The notes under the pieces were generated by a model that was not told the DNA's origin, did not search any database, and saw only the letters and a list, made by a program, of their open reading frames with translations. A program made the translations under genes and the position numbers. From a virus, in IMG/VR virus record IMGVR_UViG_3300031521_000043, positions 1-64,000 of that record: a stretch of DNA of 64,000 nucleotides; one strand, given 5' to 3'. Shown one piece after another: positions 8,386 to 18,000 of this stretch. Every line of letters starts with the position of its first letter. Position 1 is the first letter of the stretch.

Positions 8386-8969
8386 TTCTTTTCAGATATA
8401 CTTTTTACTACAGTTCCGTATTTCTTAGCAGAGGCGATTGCCTTTGCACTACCATCTTTTTTCTTAGAAAAGGCATAAGGTGTTTGGTATCCAGCTACTG
8501 CGCCGGTTCCGGTTTCTTCATTAACTGTGGAATTTTCTTTATCTACTTGTTTTTTCATTAAAACAAAAGTAGTATATGCGTCTTTAATATCACTGGTAAA
8601 ATATGATTTATCTTCATTCAATTTACCGTTCTCATACCATAATACAATAAATTCATCAGTTGCTGTGTTTTTAGATAAACGAATATAGTTTTTAAATGAT
8701 TTAAAGTTTTGTGGATATATAACACCTCTTTTATAAGATTCCACTTCATCTAAATTATGTAATTTCTTAACTGCTACGCCACTTTGCATATCATCAACAT
8801 ATTTTCCATCAAATCCTACCTTTTCACCGATATTGACTGCTTTCATTACACTACTTCTACCAGCGTCAAATTCGTGGTCATTTTTAACGCCACCAACAGC
8901 CTGTCCTTCGGAAGATAAAGACTCTTGAATAATTCTCTTAATTAGAGATTTTAGCTGTGATTTTTTCAT
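8382..8969 (-). CDS. Putative internal head protein (195 aa)
   Basis: The N-terminus MKKSQLKSLIKRIIQES matches that of the 5126 gene and carries an I-x-E cleavage-like motif. The rest is a small mixed domain with GFDGKYVDDMQSGVAVK and a lysine-rich tail. It overlaps its upstream neighbour by 4 bp and lies between the portal and protease genes. I infer a prohead component with a cleavable targeting peptide; the family is not recognised. Confidence 0.6.
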   Translation of the reverse strand: MKKSQLKSLIKRIIQESLSSEGQAVGGVKNDHEFDAGRSSVMKAVNIGEKVGFDGKYVDDMQSGVAVKKLHNLDEVESYKRGVIYPQNFKSFKNYIRLSKNTATDEFIVLWYENGKLNEDKSYFTSDIKDAYTTFVLMKKQVDKENSTVNEETGTGAVAGYQTPYAFSKKKDGSAKAIASAKKYGTVVKSISEKK

Positions 8970-9847
8970 TTTTTTATACTATTACGTATCTCTTTCAATA
9001 ATTCATAAGACAAAAGAACGACCATAACTTGATTATCTTTAACGACTTTTCCTGTTAATGGTTTTACTTTGTCCAATTGTCTAACTACTTCATTGATTTT
9101 GATTTTGATGACATCGTTATCGTTGATGCTTACGGATAGTTCATTTAATTGCTTTTTAACACCATCTACTTGACTTATCAAAAATGCTCCTAGTGAGTTT
9201 GTGTTTGAAATATTGTTAATGTATTCACGAAGAACATTTTTTTGATTTTCATCCAAATCTTTATATTTCTTGTTCATTCCTTCGACTAAAATTCGATATG
9301 ACAATAGACGAATATCTTCGTTTTGTTGTGCGTAGAAATTAAGAATGTCTTCTTCTTCGTTAATTTTCTTAGGTTTATCTACTATGTTTTCGATTATGCA
9401 TGTTTTAGCTTGATAAACTTCTTTTGCGTCGAATTTTAAATCTTTTGAAGATGCGTCCTCGAAGAGTTTGAATATAGAGGCCAAGCTTCGATAATTTTTA
9501 ATACTCGCTTTTAGAAAATCATCAATGGGATAAAGTTCTTTAATTTCTTTAATTAGTTCGTATTTTTCTTTAGAAAGTTTTAAGTTACTTAACTTTTTAC
9601 GTTGTTCGACAATAACAGATAAAAATCTGTCAGCATGTGATTCATCTTTTATCTTTTCAGACAAAAGAAAATTGTATAGTCTCCACTCTTTGCCTAATTC
9701 GGTATTTTCTTTGAAATACTTAAAGAGCAAATCTTTGGCTTCTGAATTTTCTTTTCCAGCGATGATGTCCGCCGTTATCTGTCTAGTTAACAGTTCAAAC
9801 AAAATCCCGGTGTTTTTAAACTTTGAATGGCGCAATTTTTTAAGCAT
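8966..9847 (-). CDS. Conserved T4-like phage protein of the portal region (FELL family)
   Basis: The start MLKKLRHSKFKNTGILFELLTRQIT is a signature I associate with an uncharacterised family located next to the portal gene in marine T4-like phages. The 293-residue protein is all-helical and highly charged, with no catalytic motif. ATG 9847 is preferred: GGGAAGAG lies 12 bases upstream and the family N-terminus begins here. A scaffold or core role is plausible from position only. Confidence 0.65.
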   Translation of the reverse strand: MLKKLRHSKFKNTGILFELLTRQITADIIAGKENSEAKDLLFKYFKENTELGKEWRLYNFLLSEKIKDESHADRFLSVIVEQRKKLSNLKLSKEKYELIKEIKELYPIDDFLKASIKNYRSLASIFKLFEDASSKDLKFDAKEVYQAKTCIIENIVDKPKKINEEEDILNFYAQQNEDIRLLSYRILVEGMNKKYKDLDENQKNVLREYINNISNTNSLGAFLISQVDGVKKQLNELSVSINDNDVIKIKINEVVRQLDKVKPLTGKVVKDNQVMVVLLSYELLKEIRNSIKK

Positions 9848-9910
9848 ATATTCAACTCTTCCCACTTAATTTATAAATATGTACACAATACGTGAAAATG
9901 TATTATTTCA

Positions 9911-11974
9911 CTATTCACTGATTATGTTTCCTTCGTCGAGAAGAGATGGTTTGCCACGTTCTTCCGATTCTTTAATTAATTCTTTTTTTTCTGATTTAGA
10001 TTTTAAATAGGAACCCAAACTCTGAAGTAAGGTTCCACGTTCCATTGTTTCCAGACTTAATGGCGAATTTTTTGCCCATTTTGGTGTTAAAGAATCGTGT
10101 CCTTTTCTAGGCGTTCTATTATTTTCTAAATTCCCCAATGGGTCTTCACCGAACGGATGTTGGCTGCGAGCATCATGTTCTCCTTTTTGAGATGGTCTTT
10201 CGTAATCATCAGCATATTCTCCTTGTTCTTCATCTATACTTCCACTATCTTGATTCTTAGTCATTTGATTCCACTTTATATGGTTTACACTGCCTTTTAT
10301 TTTAGCCTCTTGTAATGGAGGCAATCCGCCACCTCCACCTAAATCAGGTAATTCGCTTCCGCCCGCACCACCTAAATCAGGCAAACCACCACCTAAGTCT
10401 GACATTCCTCCGCCTTCGCCGGCTCCACCTTCTGCATTAGGGTTAATTTTCTGGAATGGCTTTGCTGGGTCGTTTCCCTCTTCTTCAATAGATTTAAATC
10501 TCCACATCTGTTTAGAATCTTCAACAATTTGGTCAAGCAATTCATCGGAATCGTCTTTTGAAAGATTAAACACGTTTTTATAAATCCAACTTTTAGAAAA
10601 TAACTTATTTTCCATCATGTTTTTTGCTAACTCGGTTTTATTACTCCACACTTCAATTTTTTCTTTTTCAAAAATAGTTGAAGGATTTGTCAATTCTAGT
10701 TTAAAATTTACCAAACTCTCATCACGATATCCTTGTGAATATAAATGAACTATTGCAATCTTTTCTAATTCGGAAATAATTACTTTCTGAATACGTTGAA
10801 TTGTTCGTGCAAATCTTACATCTTCTGATGCCAACGTAGCCTTGCCGGAAAGTTCTTCTTCATATCCCAAAAATGCTTTTGGAATTTTTAATGCTGCCAT
10901 TAATTTGTTACGAAGATATTGAATATCGTCAATGCCAGTAAACTCCATGCCTGATAGAGTTTCAATAGATGTTCCACTATCACTGCCACGAACAGGAAGA
11001 TAGAAGTCTTCTACCATGTTTTGAAGATTGAATCTAAGATTGTAATCGCCCGTTTGTGGGTCAATATATGGAACCTTTTTCATCTTAGAGATGGCTTTCT
11101 CCATAAAAGTATCAACATCTTGTGGAGGGATATTACCAACATCCAATTTAAATATACGTTTTTCAGGCGCACGCATGATACGATGAATTAACATAGCATC
11201 TTCCATCAATGACAATTGTTTCCACACACGACGTGCGCCTTCAATCATGGCTTTACCATATGGAAGAAAGTTAGAATCTGAAAGTAACCTAAAATGCGCA
11301 CATTCAAAGAATTCCAACGTTTCTACTTGAGATGTATCCGTAGGACGAATTTGAAACTTTACATAATTCTTGTTAAGTGGGTCTGTATTTTCAAGACGTT
11401 CGACATTATATGCTGAAATAGGTTCTATTTGATAAACTCCGTATTCAGGCGAGACATACAATCTCATAAAAAAATCGCCGTATTTACATAAATTTCTTGT
11501 CCACGACCACAAATTATGTTCTACGTTTAAGATGTCATAAAATAAATTAGTAAGAATTCCTTTGATGTTATCGTCCTCGGCATGAACAACTAACATCTTA
11601 CCCAACTCGTTTGTAGTTAACGATTCATCAGCATAGATGTCTAATGCTGAAGCAAGAATCGGGTCCATATCCATCGTATCGTAATCTCTAAATAAATCGA
11701 TACGAGCGGCTTGATAGGCTAGTGAAAAGTCCCTTGTGTAAGCATTATATGAAGTAGAACGAACTCTATTAAAACGGTCACGAAGACTGTTTCTATCCGT
11801 CGCATACATCAAATCACTAGTATCTTTAACTTTTAGTTTTTTACCACCAACGTTTCTAACTACAACACCCGCAGAAAACAACTTCTTTAAACGAGCGAAT
11901 AACGATTTTTGCTTTATATCAATCTCGTCATTATCTACGTTTACTTCTGGTCGTATTGGTGTGTTAGATGGCAT
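9911..11974 (-). CDS. 20: Portal vertex protein (T4 gp20-like)
   Basis: The 687-residue portal forms the dodecameric DNA channel at one head vertex. Family features include YQAARIDLFRDYDTMDMDPI, the WSWTRNLCKYGDFFMRL region, RIMRAPEKRIFKLDVG and LRNKLMAALKIPKAFLGYE. The C-terminal 180 residues form a glycine-rich linker (about 520-565) and a charged tail longer than in T4. The gene directly follows the terminase gene, the usual order in this group. Confidence 0.93.
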   Translation of the reverse strand: MPSNTPIRPEVNVDNDEIDIKQKSLFARLKKLFSAGVVVRNVGGKKLKVKDTSDLMYATDRNSLRDRFNRVRSTSYNAYTRDFSLAYQAARIDLFRDYDTMDMDPILASALDIYADESLTTNELGKMLVVHAEDDNIKGILTNLFYDILNVEHNLWSWTRNLCKYGDFFMRLYVSPEYGVYQIEPISAYNVERLENTDPLNKNYVKFQIRPTDTSQVETLEFFECAHFRLLSDSNFLPYGKAMIEGARRVWKQLSLMEDAMLIHRIMRAPEKRIFKLDVGNIPPQDVDTFMEKAISKMKKVPYIDPQTGDYNLRFNLQNMVEDFYLPVRGSDSGTSIETLSGMEFTGIDDIQYLRNKLMAALKIPKAFLGYEEELSGKATLASEDVRFARTIQRIQKVIISELEKIAIVHLYSQGYRDESLVNFKLELTNPSTIFEKEKIEVWSNKTELAKNMMENKLFSKSWIYKNVFNLSKDDSDELLDQIVEDSKQMWRFKSIEEEGNDPAKPFQKINPNAEGGAGEGGGMSDLGGGLPDLGGAGGSELPDLGGGGGLPPLQEAKIKGSVNHIKWNQMTKNQDSGSIDEEQGEYADDYERPSQKGEHDARSQHPFGEDPLGNLENNRTPRKGHDSLTPKWAKNSPLSLETMERGTLLQSLGSYLKSKSEKKELIKESEERGKPSLLDEGNIISE

Positions 11975-12028
11975 ATATTGTCCTTTTTACGCTGTGTGTA
12001 TATTTAATCAAGTATAAATATATGTAAA

Positions 12029-13639
12029 TTATCGTAACAACCATGTTAGTGAAGTTACATCACCAGGTTTTCCGCCTGTTTTCATTTGCCATGAATCTTT
12101 ACCACTAGAAACCATACCGGCTCTATAAATTGGAGTTTTATCATTGTTTTGATTTACGTGAATTTTATCTAACATAGCTTTTGACAAAAGAATACCATCC
12201 GACCTCAATCTTAATGCTGTATCTCTGACCCACAATCCGATAGCCAAAGACATCACTAAATCGTCGTTATAATTTTCTGCGGCTTGCGCTTTTCCATTTT
12301 CCCAAATAAATGTTTTTAGTTCGTTTATCAATCTTACTGAATGGATTGTGACGGATTTTTCTCTAAAATATGCTTCCATCTTTGAAATGATTACTGGTCT
12401 TGTACTTATTGTTGTAGTAAATCCTGGTTTTAGTTTCTTTTCTTCGGAATTATATCTGTTGCTAAGTTGTCTATGAACTTCGATTACTTTCAAATCCAAA
12501 CTACTATAAAATGTATTTTTATATTCGCGGTCTATTATTTGTTGTAACACTGCCGGCCCAAGACCGTTATATTCAACAATCAATAATGCGTCATTATATT
12601 TTGTTGACATAAAAACAAGTTCGTTACCAAAATCTTTCATAGACAACTGTCCGTGATATTCTGCCACTTGTTCCAAAGTATCTACGTCAATAATATGTGC
12701 GGCGGAATAGTCTAATCCATCACCACGAGCAGGGTCTGCGGAAGTAATATAACTATGACCTTCTTCAGGTTGTTTAAAAATCCACCATTCTTCACCTCGA
12801 TATTGTTCTATTCTATCAAAAATCATCTTTTGGTCGTCTTCATATTCTTTTAGAATCATTAAATCGACAACGTTAGTTCCTGATGATAGGAAGTCACAAT
12901 CACACTCCTGATTTGCTCCTTTTATTCCTAGTTGTTTTGTTTGTTCATCTCTCCAGTTTTGGTCACGTTCTGGATGTAATTGCCATGGCAGTTTAAGAGT
13001 TTTAAAATCATTCTTTTTCTTATCTGCATTTACCCACATCTTATGGAACCAATTACCTACACCATTAGGAGTAGAAAGAACAATAGCTCTACCACCGGTT
13101 GACAATGTGTTGTAGCAAGATGTCCAAATATCTTCCGCTTCGTCGATGAATGCGGCTTCGTCGATAATCAACAAACTCAATGCTTTTGAACGTCCGGCAT
13201 CTCTTGATGATGACGTAGCAGCAACTTGCGAACCATTTTCAAATCGAAGTGACATGTGGTTATTTGTCGTTTCTTTAACTTTTAACCATGATGGTAAATG
13301 TTCATTTGCAAAACGAACCTTTGTAACAATTTCCTTTGATACTTCTTGTTTAATTGAAATAATCAAAATACTTTTATCACTGTTAAAAATTGATAACCAA
13401 AGAGAATACGCAGCTACCAATGTAGTAATACCTAACTGACGTGACTTAAGAATCAAAAGAAATCGGTCATCATGAAAATGTTGTAAAGCATCTTCCTGAA
13501 AAGGAAACAAGTTAAATGGGATTGTTCCCTTATTTGGATGTTGAATTTTTACATATTTACGCATGAAATAAATCGGGTCTTCCATGCATTTTCGTGTTTC
13601 TTCACGAATGACGTCTCTTAAGTTTGGTACTGCTGCCAT
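12029..13639 (-). CDS. 17: Terminase large subunit (T4 gp17-like)
   Basis: This is the ATP-driven DNA packaging motor and headful nuclease. The ATPase domain has Walker A SRQLGITT (about residues 66-73), Walker B LLIIDEAAF (about 155-163) and the coupling segment STPNGVGN. The C-terminal RNase H-like nuclease begins with TSADPARGDGLDYS, whose aspartates coordinate metal. Length (536) is near that of T4 gp17 (610). It starts one base after the zinc-ribbon gene stop and is followed by the portal gene. Confidence 0.95.
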   Translation of the reverse strand: MAAVPNLRDVIREETRKCMEDPIYFMRKYVKIQHPNKGTIPFNLFPFQEDALQHFHDDRFLLILKSRQLGITTLVAAYSLWLSIFNSDKSILIISIKQEVSKEIVTKVRFANEHLPSWLKVKETTNNHMSLRFENGSQVAATSSSRDAGRSKALSLLIIDEAAFIDEAEDIWTSCYNTLSTGGRAIVLSTPNGVGNWFHKMWVNADKKKNDFKTLKLPWQLHPERDQNWRDEQTKQLGIKGANQECDCDFLSSGTNVVDLMILKEYEDDQKMIFDRIEQYRGEEWWIFKQPEEGHSYITSADPARGDGLDYSAAHIIDVDTLEQVAEYHGQLSMKDFGNELVFMSTKYNDALLIVEYNGLGPAVLQQIIDREYKNTFYSSLDLKVIEVHRQLSNRYNSEEKKLKPGFTTTISTRPVIISKMEAYFREKSVTIHSVRLINELKTFIWENGKAQAAENYNDDLVMSLAIGLWVRDTALRLRSDGILLSKAMLDKIHVNQNNDKTPIYRAGMVSSGKDSWQMKTGGKPGDVTSLTWLLR

Positions 13640-13640
13640 A

Positions 13641-14255
13641 TTATTTTACTATTGTTGATTCGATACCTTCTATCTCTTTATTAATTCTGTCTAATTCTGT
13701 ATTAACTTTTTCCAAGTCAAGTTTAGCATCGATTAACCATTTTGGATTTGATGTACCAGAGAAGGTTAATTCTTGACCGTCCGGCATAGTTTCTTTTATT
13801 TTACCTGTCTCTTTACTTAAAAATTCAATCGATTCTAAAACCTTATCTTTAAAATCTTTCAATGCTCCACGGTGATTTTTTAAGATTTTCATTTGTTGAT
13901 ATTCTTCCCATTTACCAGTTACTCTATAAATCATCTCTTCAGCTTCTAGGCATTCGTAACACATCTGCGTTTTTGGAAAAATCTTTTTGTCCAATCTATC
14001 TCCATAAAGTCTTACATTCATTCCACATTTAGAACATTTAGAAACAGAATTGATGGCATCAAGAACCGGAGTATCTGATGAATTTAATGACACATTTCTT
14101 CCGTCTTTTCTTTGCCATTTCTTTCCTTTAGAGTCTTCCCACGTTTCTCCGTCTTTTCTAGTAGAAGATGCAGGCGTATATCCAATCTGTATAAACGGAT
14201 TTTCTCCGTCTAACACTTGTTCAATTATTTTTAAATTCCATTTTCGTCTAGCCAT
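13641..14255 (-). CDS. Zinc-ribbon/coiled-coil protein, positional candidate for small terminase
   Basis: The 204-residue protein has a zinc ribbon (CSKCG at about residue 73 and CYEC about 25 residues later) and a C-terminal coiled coil of about 60 residues. It lies immediately upstream of the large terminase in the same transcript, where a gp16-like small terminase or an adaptor would be expected. I see no direct sequence similarity to gp16, so this is positional inference. A good ribosome binding site (AAAGGAT) precedes the ATG. Confidence 0.6.
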   Translation of the reverse strand: MARRKWNLKIIEQVLDGENPFIQIGYTPASSTRKDGETWEDSKGKKWQRKDGRNVSLNSSDTPVLDAINSVSKCSKCGMNVRLYGDRLDKKIFPKTQMCYECLEAEEMIYRVTGKWEEYQQMKILKNHRGALKDFKDKVLESIEFLSKETGKIKETMPDGQELTFSGTSNPKWLIDAKLDLEKVNTELDRINKEIEGIESTIVK

Positions 14256-14299
14256 AGATTAATCCTTTGTATTATATAGGTCACAGAAAATTGTCATTA

Positions 14300-14307
14300 T
14301 ATTTATA
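14300..14307 (-). promoter_or_regulatory. T4-type late promoter octamer upstream of the packaging block
   Basis: Minus-strand TATAAATA followed by TAATG about 45 bp upstream of the start at 14255. It is the best placed late promoter for the packaging genes. A sigma70-like TATAAT also lies closer to the gene. Confidence 0.6.
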
Positions 14308-14320
14308 AACAACATGATTA

Positions 14321-16567
14321 TCAACTTGTTTCTATAACTTTAGACCCTGTAACCCAGTATATTTTTCTTCCGGCCAAAACTCCATATTCAGATGAAAGTG
14401 ATTTTTTTGTAGTAATTGTAGTATCTAATCGATTACTTGCATTTCCAAGTGATAGATACAAATATTCATTATCTCCATTAATATCAACAATTGGGTCAAA
14501 TACTAATGCTCCGTCAGCTCTAACAGATACTACTCTACTTTGACTTATTGCTGGCTGCCCAGGCCTAGCTACAATGTTTGGTATATAAATGTCTCCCGTT
14601 TGAACAATTATACTTTGTGATACATATAAACTTCCTGATATGTATAAGTCGTTATAACTGCTACCACTACCAGGAATATATGGAATTAACGTACTTCCAG
14701 ATGGGTCAAAGTTTTGAAAGGCATTTAAGCCAGAATATATAAGATTGTTATTAATATCAAATAATTCAGCCTTTATTTGAAATGTTTCATTTGCTACACT
14801 TATAGGCCAAGGAATTTTTGTGGCATAAATGTCAGGAGAAAATCCATCATCTCCATATACACTTATTGAAATATCTTTTATATAAGCAGTACATAAAGTA
14901 GGAACTATTACCAACGTTCCAAACAAATCATTCTGAGGTGTGTAGAAGGTGTATGAATCAGTAAAATCCGAAATTGACCCACTGTTATTTGCTTTAAGTT
15001 CTGCAATCTTTACACCAAATTTGTTGTTATAATTAGATTCCTTTTGTGCGTTAGGATATGAACTTGTAATGTAAAAAGTTAACTTAGCTCCTGTTTCGGA
15101 TTGATTTTTTAACAATACCGCCGAAATATCAAGTGTATATTGAACATTTTTATAAAATGCCATGAAATTGGAATCATATGCCGAACCAGATTCCGATAAA
15201 TTTTCATCTGAGTTAAATGGAACGTATGTAGCGTTTCTATTAATTGGAGATGAATCATTTTTTACAATAAAATAATCCGCGTCTGAGGTGGGAGTGACAG
15301 ATGAAACATACATACTGTCTATAGCATAACTCGGAGTATGAGTTAATAAAATATTGTTTGAACTTGTAAACCAATATCGGTTTATATGTTCTTGATTATA
15401 AAACTTACCAAGTAAATCATAATATTTATTCTGTGTTAAACTATCAATCAATACTTGATTTGAGTGAATTGGTTCATCAGCAATAACTGAAAAATCAGCA
15501 TTAGATAATAAACTTTTTCTATAGATTTTGTGTCTTGCCACATATCCAGAAAATGTTCTGATATTTTTATAAACTATATCTGCATATGATTCTTTTACAA
15601 TATATGATACACCGCCGATGTTAGTAGTCTGATAACTGGCCGATGTATCATTGTAGTTTATAAACGAATATGGTATTGAAAAGTCCGCATCTAAAATGTT
15701 TGTTATAGATGTATTTCCCAATCCATCCAAATAATAGTAAGGTTGGTCTATTTGAATGGTATTATTATTTAAAACGTTCTTTATGGTATATGAAGCTGTT
15801 TGTGATACGGAAATCTCATCAGCCGATATTGGAGATTGAATCTTGTTTATATTAAGAAATATGGTAGCTCCGACCATTTGAGAATTGAAAGCATTGACTT
15901 CAGGAGTCGAATTTACAACTAAAGGAGTGTTTAAAGTTAATCTATAATCTATATCGATGTTTGATTTGTTAATAGTAGCTTGATTTACACTTTTTTTAGG
16001 ACTTACTGCCAAACCATTTATTTTCCCTGTAAAATCTTGGTTGCTGACCAAATTCATAGAAATGTTAGAACTAAGAACAGGCAGTTCTGCGGAAGTAATT
16101 TCTAAAGCCGGAGTCTGATAAAATCTTACTCTCGAATGATTTGTTAAAGTTTTGTTGATAACTACATTTTGCATCCATTTTACAGAACGACCATCAATTA
16201 AAGTTCCATAAAGTATCAACTTACCCACTCCATCGGCGGTATCATCATAAACATGAATTGAAACTATAGTGGCAACGCCTTCTTTATATGTGTTGTTTAT
16301 AGTTCCGTCGTCCGAATACTTAGCCATCTCTATGAAGAGATAATTTCCTTGAGCATCCAAGCATTCAATATAAATTTCACCATCTGTAGTTAAAAACGGA
16401 GAACCATTAATAGCAATAGGATTTTTACCCGCAGTGAACGTGGAGTCAAATTCCGACACTACAAAGTATCGTGAAAGATACTCAGTATCAGTTACATCTG
16501 CTTGTTTTTTGTAAAGCCCGTAATTAACGCCGGATGCGCCAAAACTGTCAATTAAATTCAATACCAT
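14321..16567 (-). CDS. Large virion structural protein (748 aa)
   Basis: The protein is rich in serine, threonine, asparagine and tyrosine with almost no charged clusters, the composition of beta-rich tail or fibre proteins. It begins MVLNLIDSFGASGVNYG and ends in a small beta domain (IVDINGDNEYLYLSLG). No enzymatic motif is visible. It is the gene upstream of the packaging block and is separated from it by a short space with a late promoter. An inverted TATAAATA octamer sits only three bases before its ATG. Confidence 0.7.
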   Translation of the reverse strand: MVLNLIDSFGASGVNYGLYKKQADVTDTEYLSRYFVVSEFDSTFTAGKNPIAINGSPFLTTDGEIYIECLDAQGNYLFIEMAKYSDDGTINNTYKEGVATIVSIHVYDDTADGVGKLILYGTLIDGRSVKWMQNVVINKTLTNHSRVRFYQTPALEITSAELPVLSSNISMNLVSNQDFTGKINGLAVSPKKSVNQATINKSNIDIDYRLTLNTPLVVNSTPEVNAFNSQMVGATIFLNINKIQSPISADEISVSQTASYTIKNVLNNNTIQIDQPYYYLDGLGNTSITNILDADFSIPYSFINYNDTSASYQTTNIGGVSYIVKESYADIVYKNIRTFSGYVARHKIYRKSLLSNADFSVIADEPIHSNQVLIDSLTQNKYYDLLGKFYNQEHINRYWFTSSNNILLTHTPSYAIDSMYVSSVTPTSDADYFIVKNDSSPINRNATYVPFNSDENLSESGSAYDSNFMAFYKNVQYTLDISAVLLKNQSETGAKLTFYITSSYPNAQKESNYNNKFGVKIAELKANNSGSISDFTDSYTFYTPQNDLFGTLVIVPTLCTAYIKDISISVYGDDGFSPDIYATKIPWPISVANETFQIKAELFDINNNLIYSGLNAFQNFDPSGSTLIPYIPGSGSSYNDLYISGSLYVSQSIIVQTGDIYIPNIVARPGQPAISQSRVVSVRADGALVFDPIVDINGDNEYLYLSLGNASNRLDTTITTKKSLSSEYGVLAGRKIYWVTGSKVIETS

Positions 16568-16597
16568 GCCTATAAATAGGCAATAATATCATATTTA

Positions 16598-17245
16598 TTA
16601 AGTTAATCCGTTGATATAATTCTTATGAATCCAAAAAGATTCTATTTGAATATCTCCCAATCTACAAAATAATACTTCTATAAAATTGTTATTTTGTAAA
16701 AATAATTTTACATCCGAATATAGAGATTGACCTTCCCACACAGTTTTTATTTCAGATTCTAATTGAATAGATTTAACAATATCAATTTTTTCTCCAAATG
16801 ATTTAAGAACATCTAAGGTTGTTCCTTCTGTATCTATTTTACAAATATCAATGTGAGTTAAATTCAAATTCGATATTACAGATTTCATATCAATACAATC
16901 AACTTTTATTGAATTTTGTGTAGAATCCGTCTTTTTAAGTAAACTGCAGTTACCTATATTATTTTCGTTAATATATAACTCTTTTGTCAATACAGTCGAT
17001 GATATAGCATTGTTAAATGTTTGAAATTGTGGATAATTTTGTATAATTTCTTGACAAGAGTTCGGATTTGGTTCAAAAATTATACAATTTTTAGATGGTA
17101 TATGAAAATGATTAGATATAAAGTTTGTATCATATCCATCTCTTGACCCTATTTCAACACAATTTATAGGTTTTATCGACGATAAATTTTGAATGCCCAA
17201 AATTATAAAAGTTAAATCAAATCGACACGGTGGAGTATTATTCAT
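16598..17245 (-). CDS. FkbM-family SAM-dependent methyltransferase
   Basis: The 215-residue protein has the SAM-binding motif CVEIGSRDGYD, the acidic loop FEPNPNS and the FkbM-type ICKIDTEGTTLDVL. FkbM enzymes O-methylate sugars or natural products. In a phage, modification of a glycan on the virion or host surface is possible but not shown. It overlaps the end of the upstream homing endonuclease gene by 8 bp and precedes a large virion protein gene, suggesting late co-expression. Confidence 0.8.
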   Translation of the reverse strand: MNNTPPCRFDLTFIILGIQNLSSIKPINCVEIGSRDGYDTNFISNHFHIPSKNCIIFEPNPNSCQEIIQNYPQFQTFNNAISSTVLTKELYINENNIGNCSLLKKTDSTQNSIKVDCIDMKSVISNLNLTHIDICKIDTEGTTLDVLKSFGEKIDIVKSIQLESEIKTVWEGQSLYSDVKLFLQNNNFIEVLFCRLGDIQIESFWIHKNYINGLT

Positions 17246-17999
17246 ATTTCTTTAATTCTTTTGTGTATTCATTGTATCTTAAAAATTTACAATTTAAGAT
17301 TAATTTTATTTCATTCATTCTTTTAATATCTTTTTCTTTTAAATTTCCATATACATAATGTCTTGGTTCGTCATATTCAATTACAATGTTTAAACTGGGT
17401 TCGTAATAATCTACAAAATAACCGAGATTTTCTATCAAAAATTGTTGATTTGATTTTTTGTAATAGATACCATTCCATATATTTTCTTTTTCAATTGTAT
17501 CAAAATAATTACCTTCTTTCATTCCAACATTATTTATTCGACCATCTTTACTATTTCTTTGCAATTTTAAAATTCGTTTACATGCGGCAATTCTCATTTT
17601 TCTTCTGGATTCTTCTGTATGATGTTTTCCGTGGAATGGATTCAGGTTATCATATCTATGAGTTCCATACATACCATTATTTTTTCCTGACATCTTTTCT
17701 TTAGTTTTATTTGTGTGCGTTCTACACCGTTTGCATATAGAATTACTATCAATACCATATTGTAATGTATACTTTGTTGAATAATAGATTTCTCTATTAC
17801 ATTTAGGACAATGTTTCGTCCATTTCTTTTCTTTTGTAATACTTTTGCATACGTTCTTTGTTGATTTGTCTTTTGTTTCGTTGATAATATTCTCGTCTCC
17901 AACGTCGTTTTGCCTCAAGTTGTTCATCATATGTTCTATATTTAGATTTTCGTCCCATATGAATATAAGTATATTACTCCAATCAAAAAACTCCAACAA
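17238..17999 (-). CDS. EDxHD/Vsr-like homing endonuclease, N-terminus frame-split
   Basis: A zinc ribbon (HCPKCN, CKRCR), NUMOD3-like helices (HHTEESRRKMRIAACKR) and a C-terminal nuclease with GYFVDYYE and IEYDEPRHY show the same architecture as the gene at 7681. The open frame begins at a TTG (17999), but its first 55 residues look unrelated to coding sequence. They overlap a separate frame starting MGRKSKYRT (17803-17958). Initiation may be at the ATG pair near 17935 or by frameshift from that ORF. It separates the recombination gene from the FkbM gene. Confidence 0.8.
   Translation of the reverse strand: MLEFFDWSNILIFIWDENLNIEHMMNNLRQNDVGDENIINETKDKSTKNVCKSITKEKKWTKHCPKCNREIYYSTKYTLQYGIDSNSICKRCRTHTNKTKEKMSGKNNGMYGTHRYDNLNPFHGKHHTEESRRKMRIAACKRILKLQRNSKDGRINNVGMKEGNYFDTIEKENIWNGIYYKKSNQQFLIENLGYFVDYYEPSLNIVIEYDEPRHYVYGNLKEKDIKRMNEIKLILNCKFLRYNEYTKELKKYE
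17803..17958 (-). CDS. Short basic ORF overlapping the EDxHD endonuclease in another frame
   Basis: The 51-codon frame reads MGRKSKYRTYDEQ, then REYYQRNKRQ and KYYKRKEMDE, clearly paralogous to the ORF at 2314-2487. The zinc-ribbon frame of the nuclease is +1 relative to it, exactly as in the other case. No good ribosome binding site is visible here. It probably represents the N-terminal DNA-binding segment of the endonuclease. Confidence 0.55.
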   Translation of the reverse strand: MGRKSKYRTYDEQLEAKRRWRREYYQRNKRQINKERMQKYYKRKEMDETLS

Positions 18000-18000
18000 A

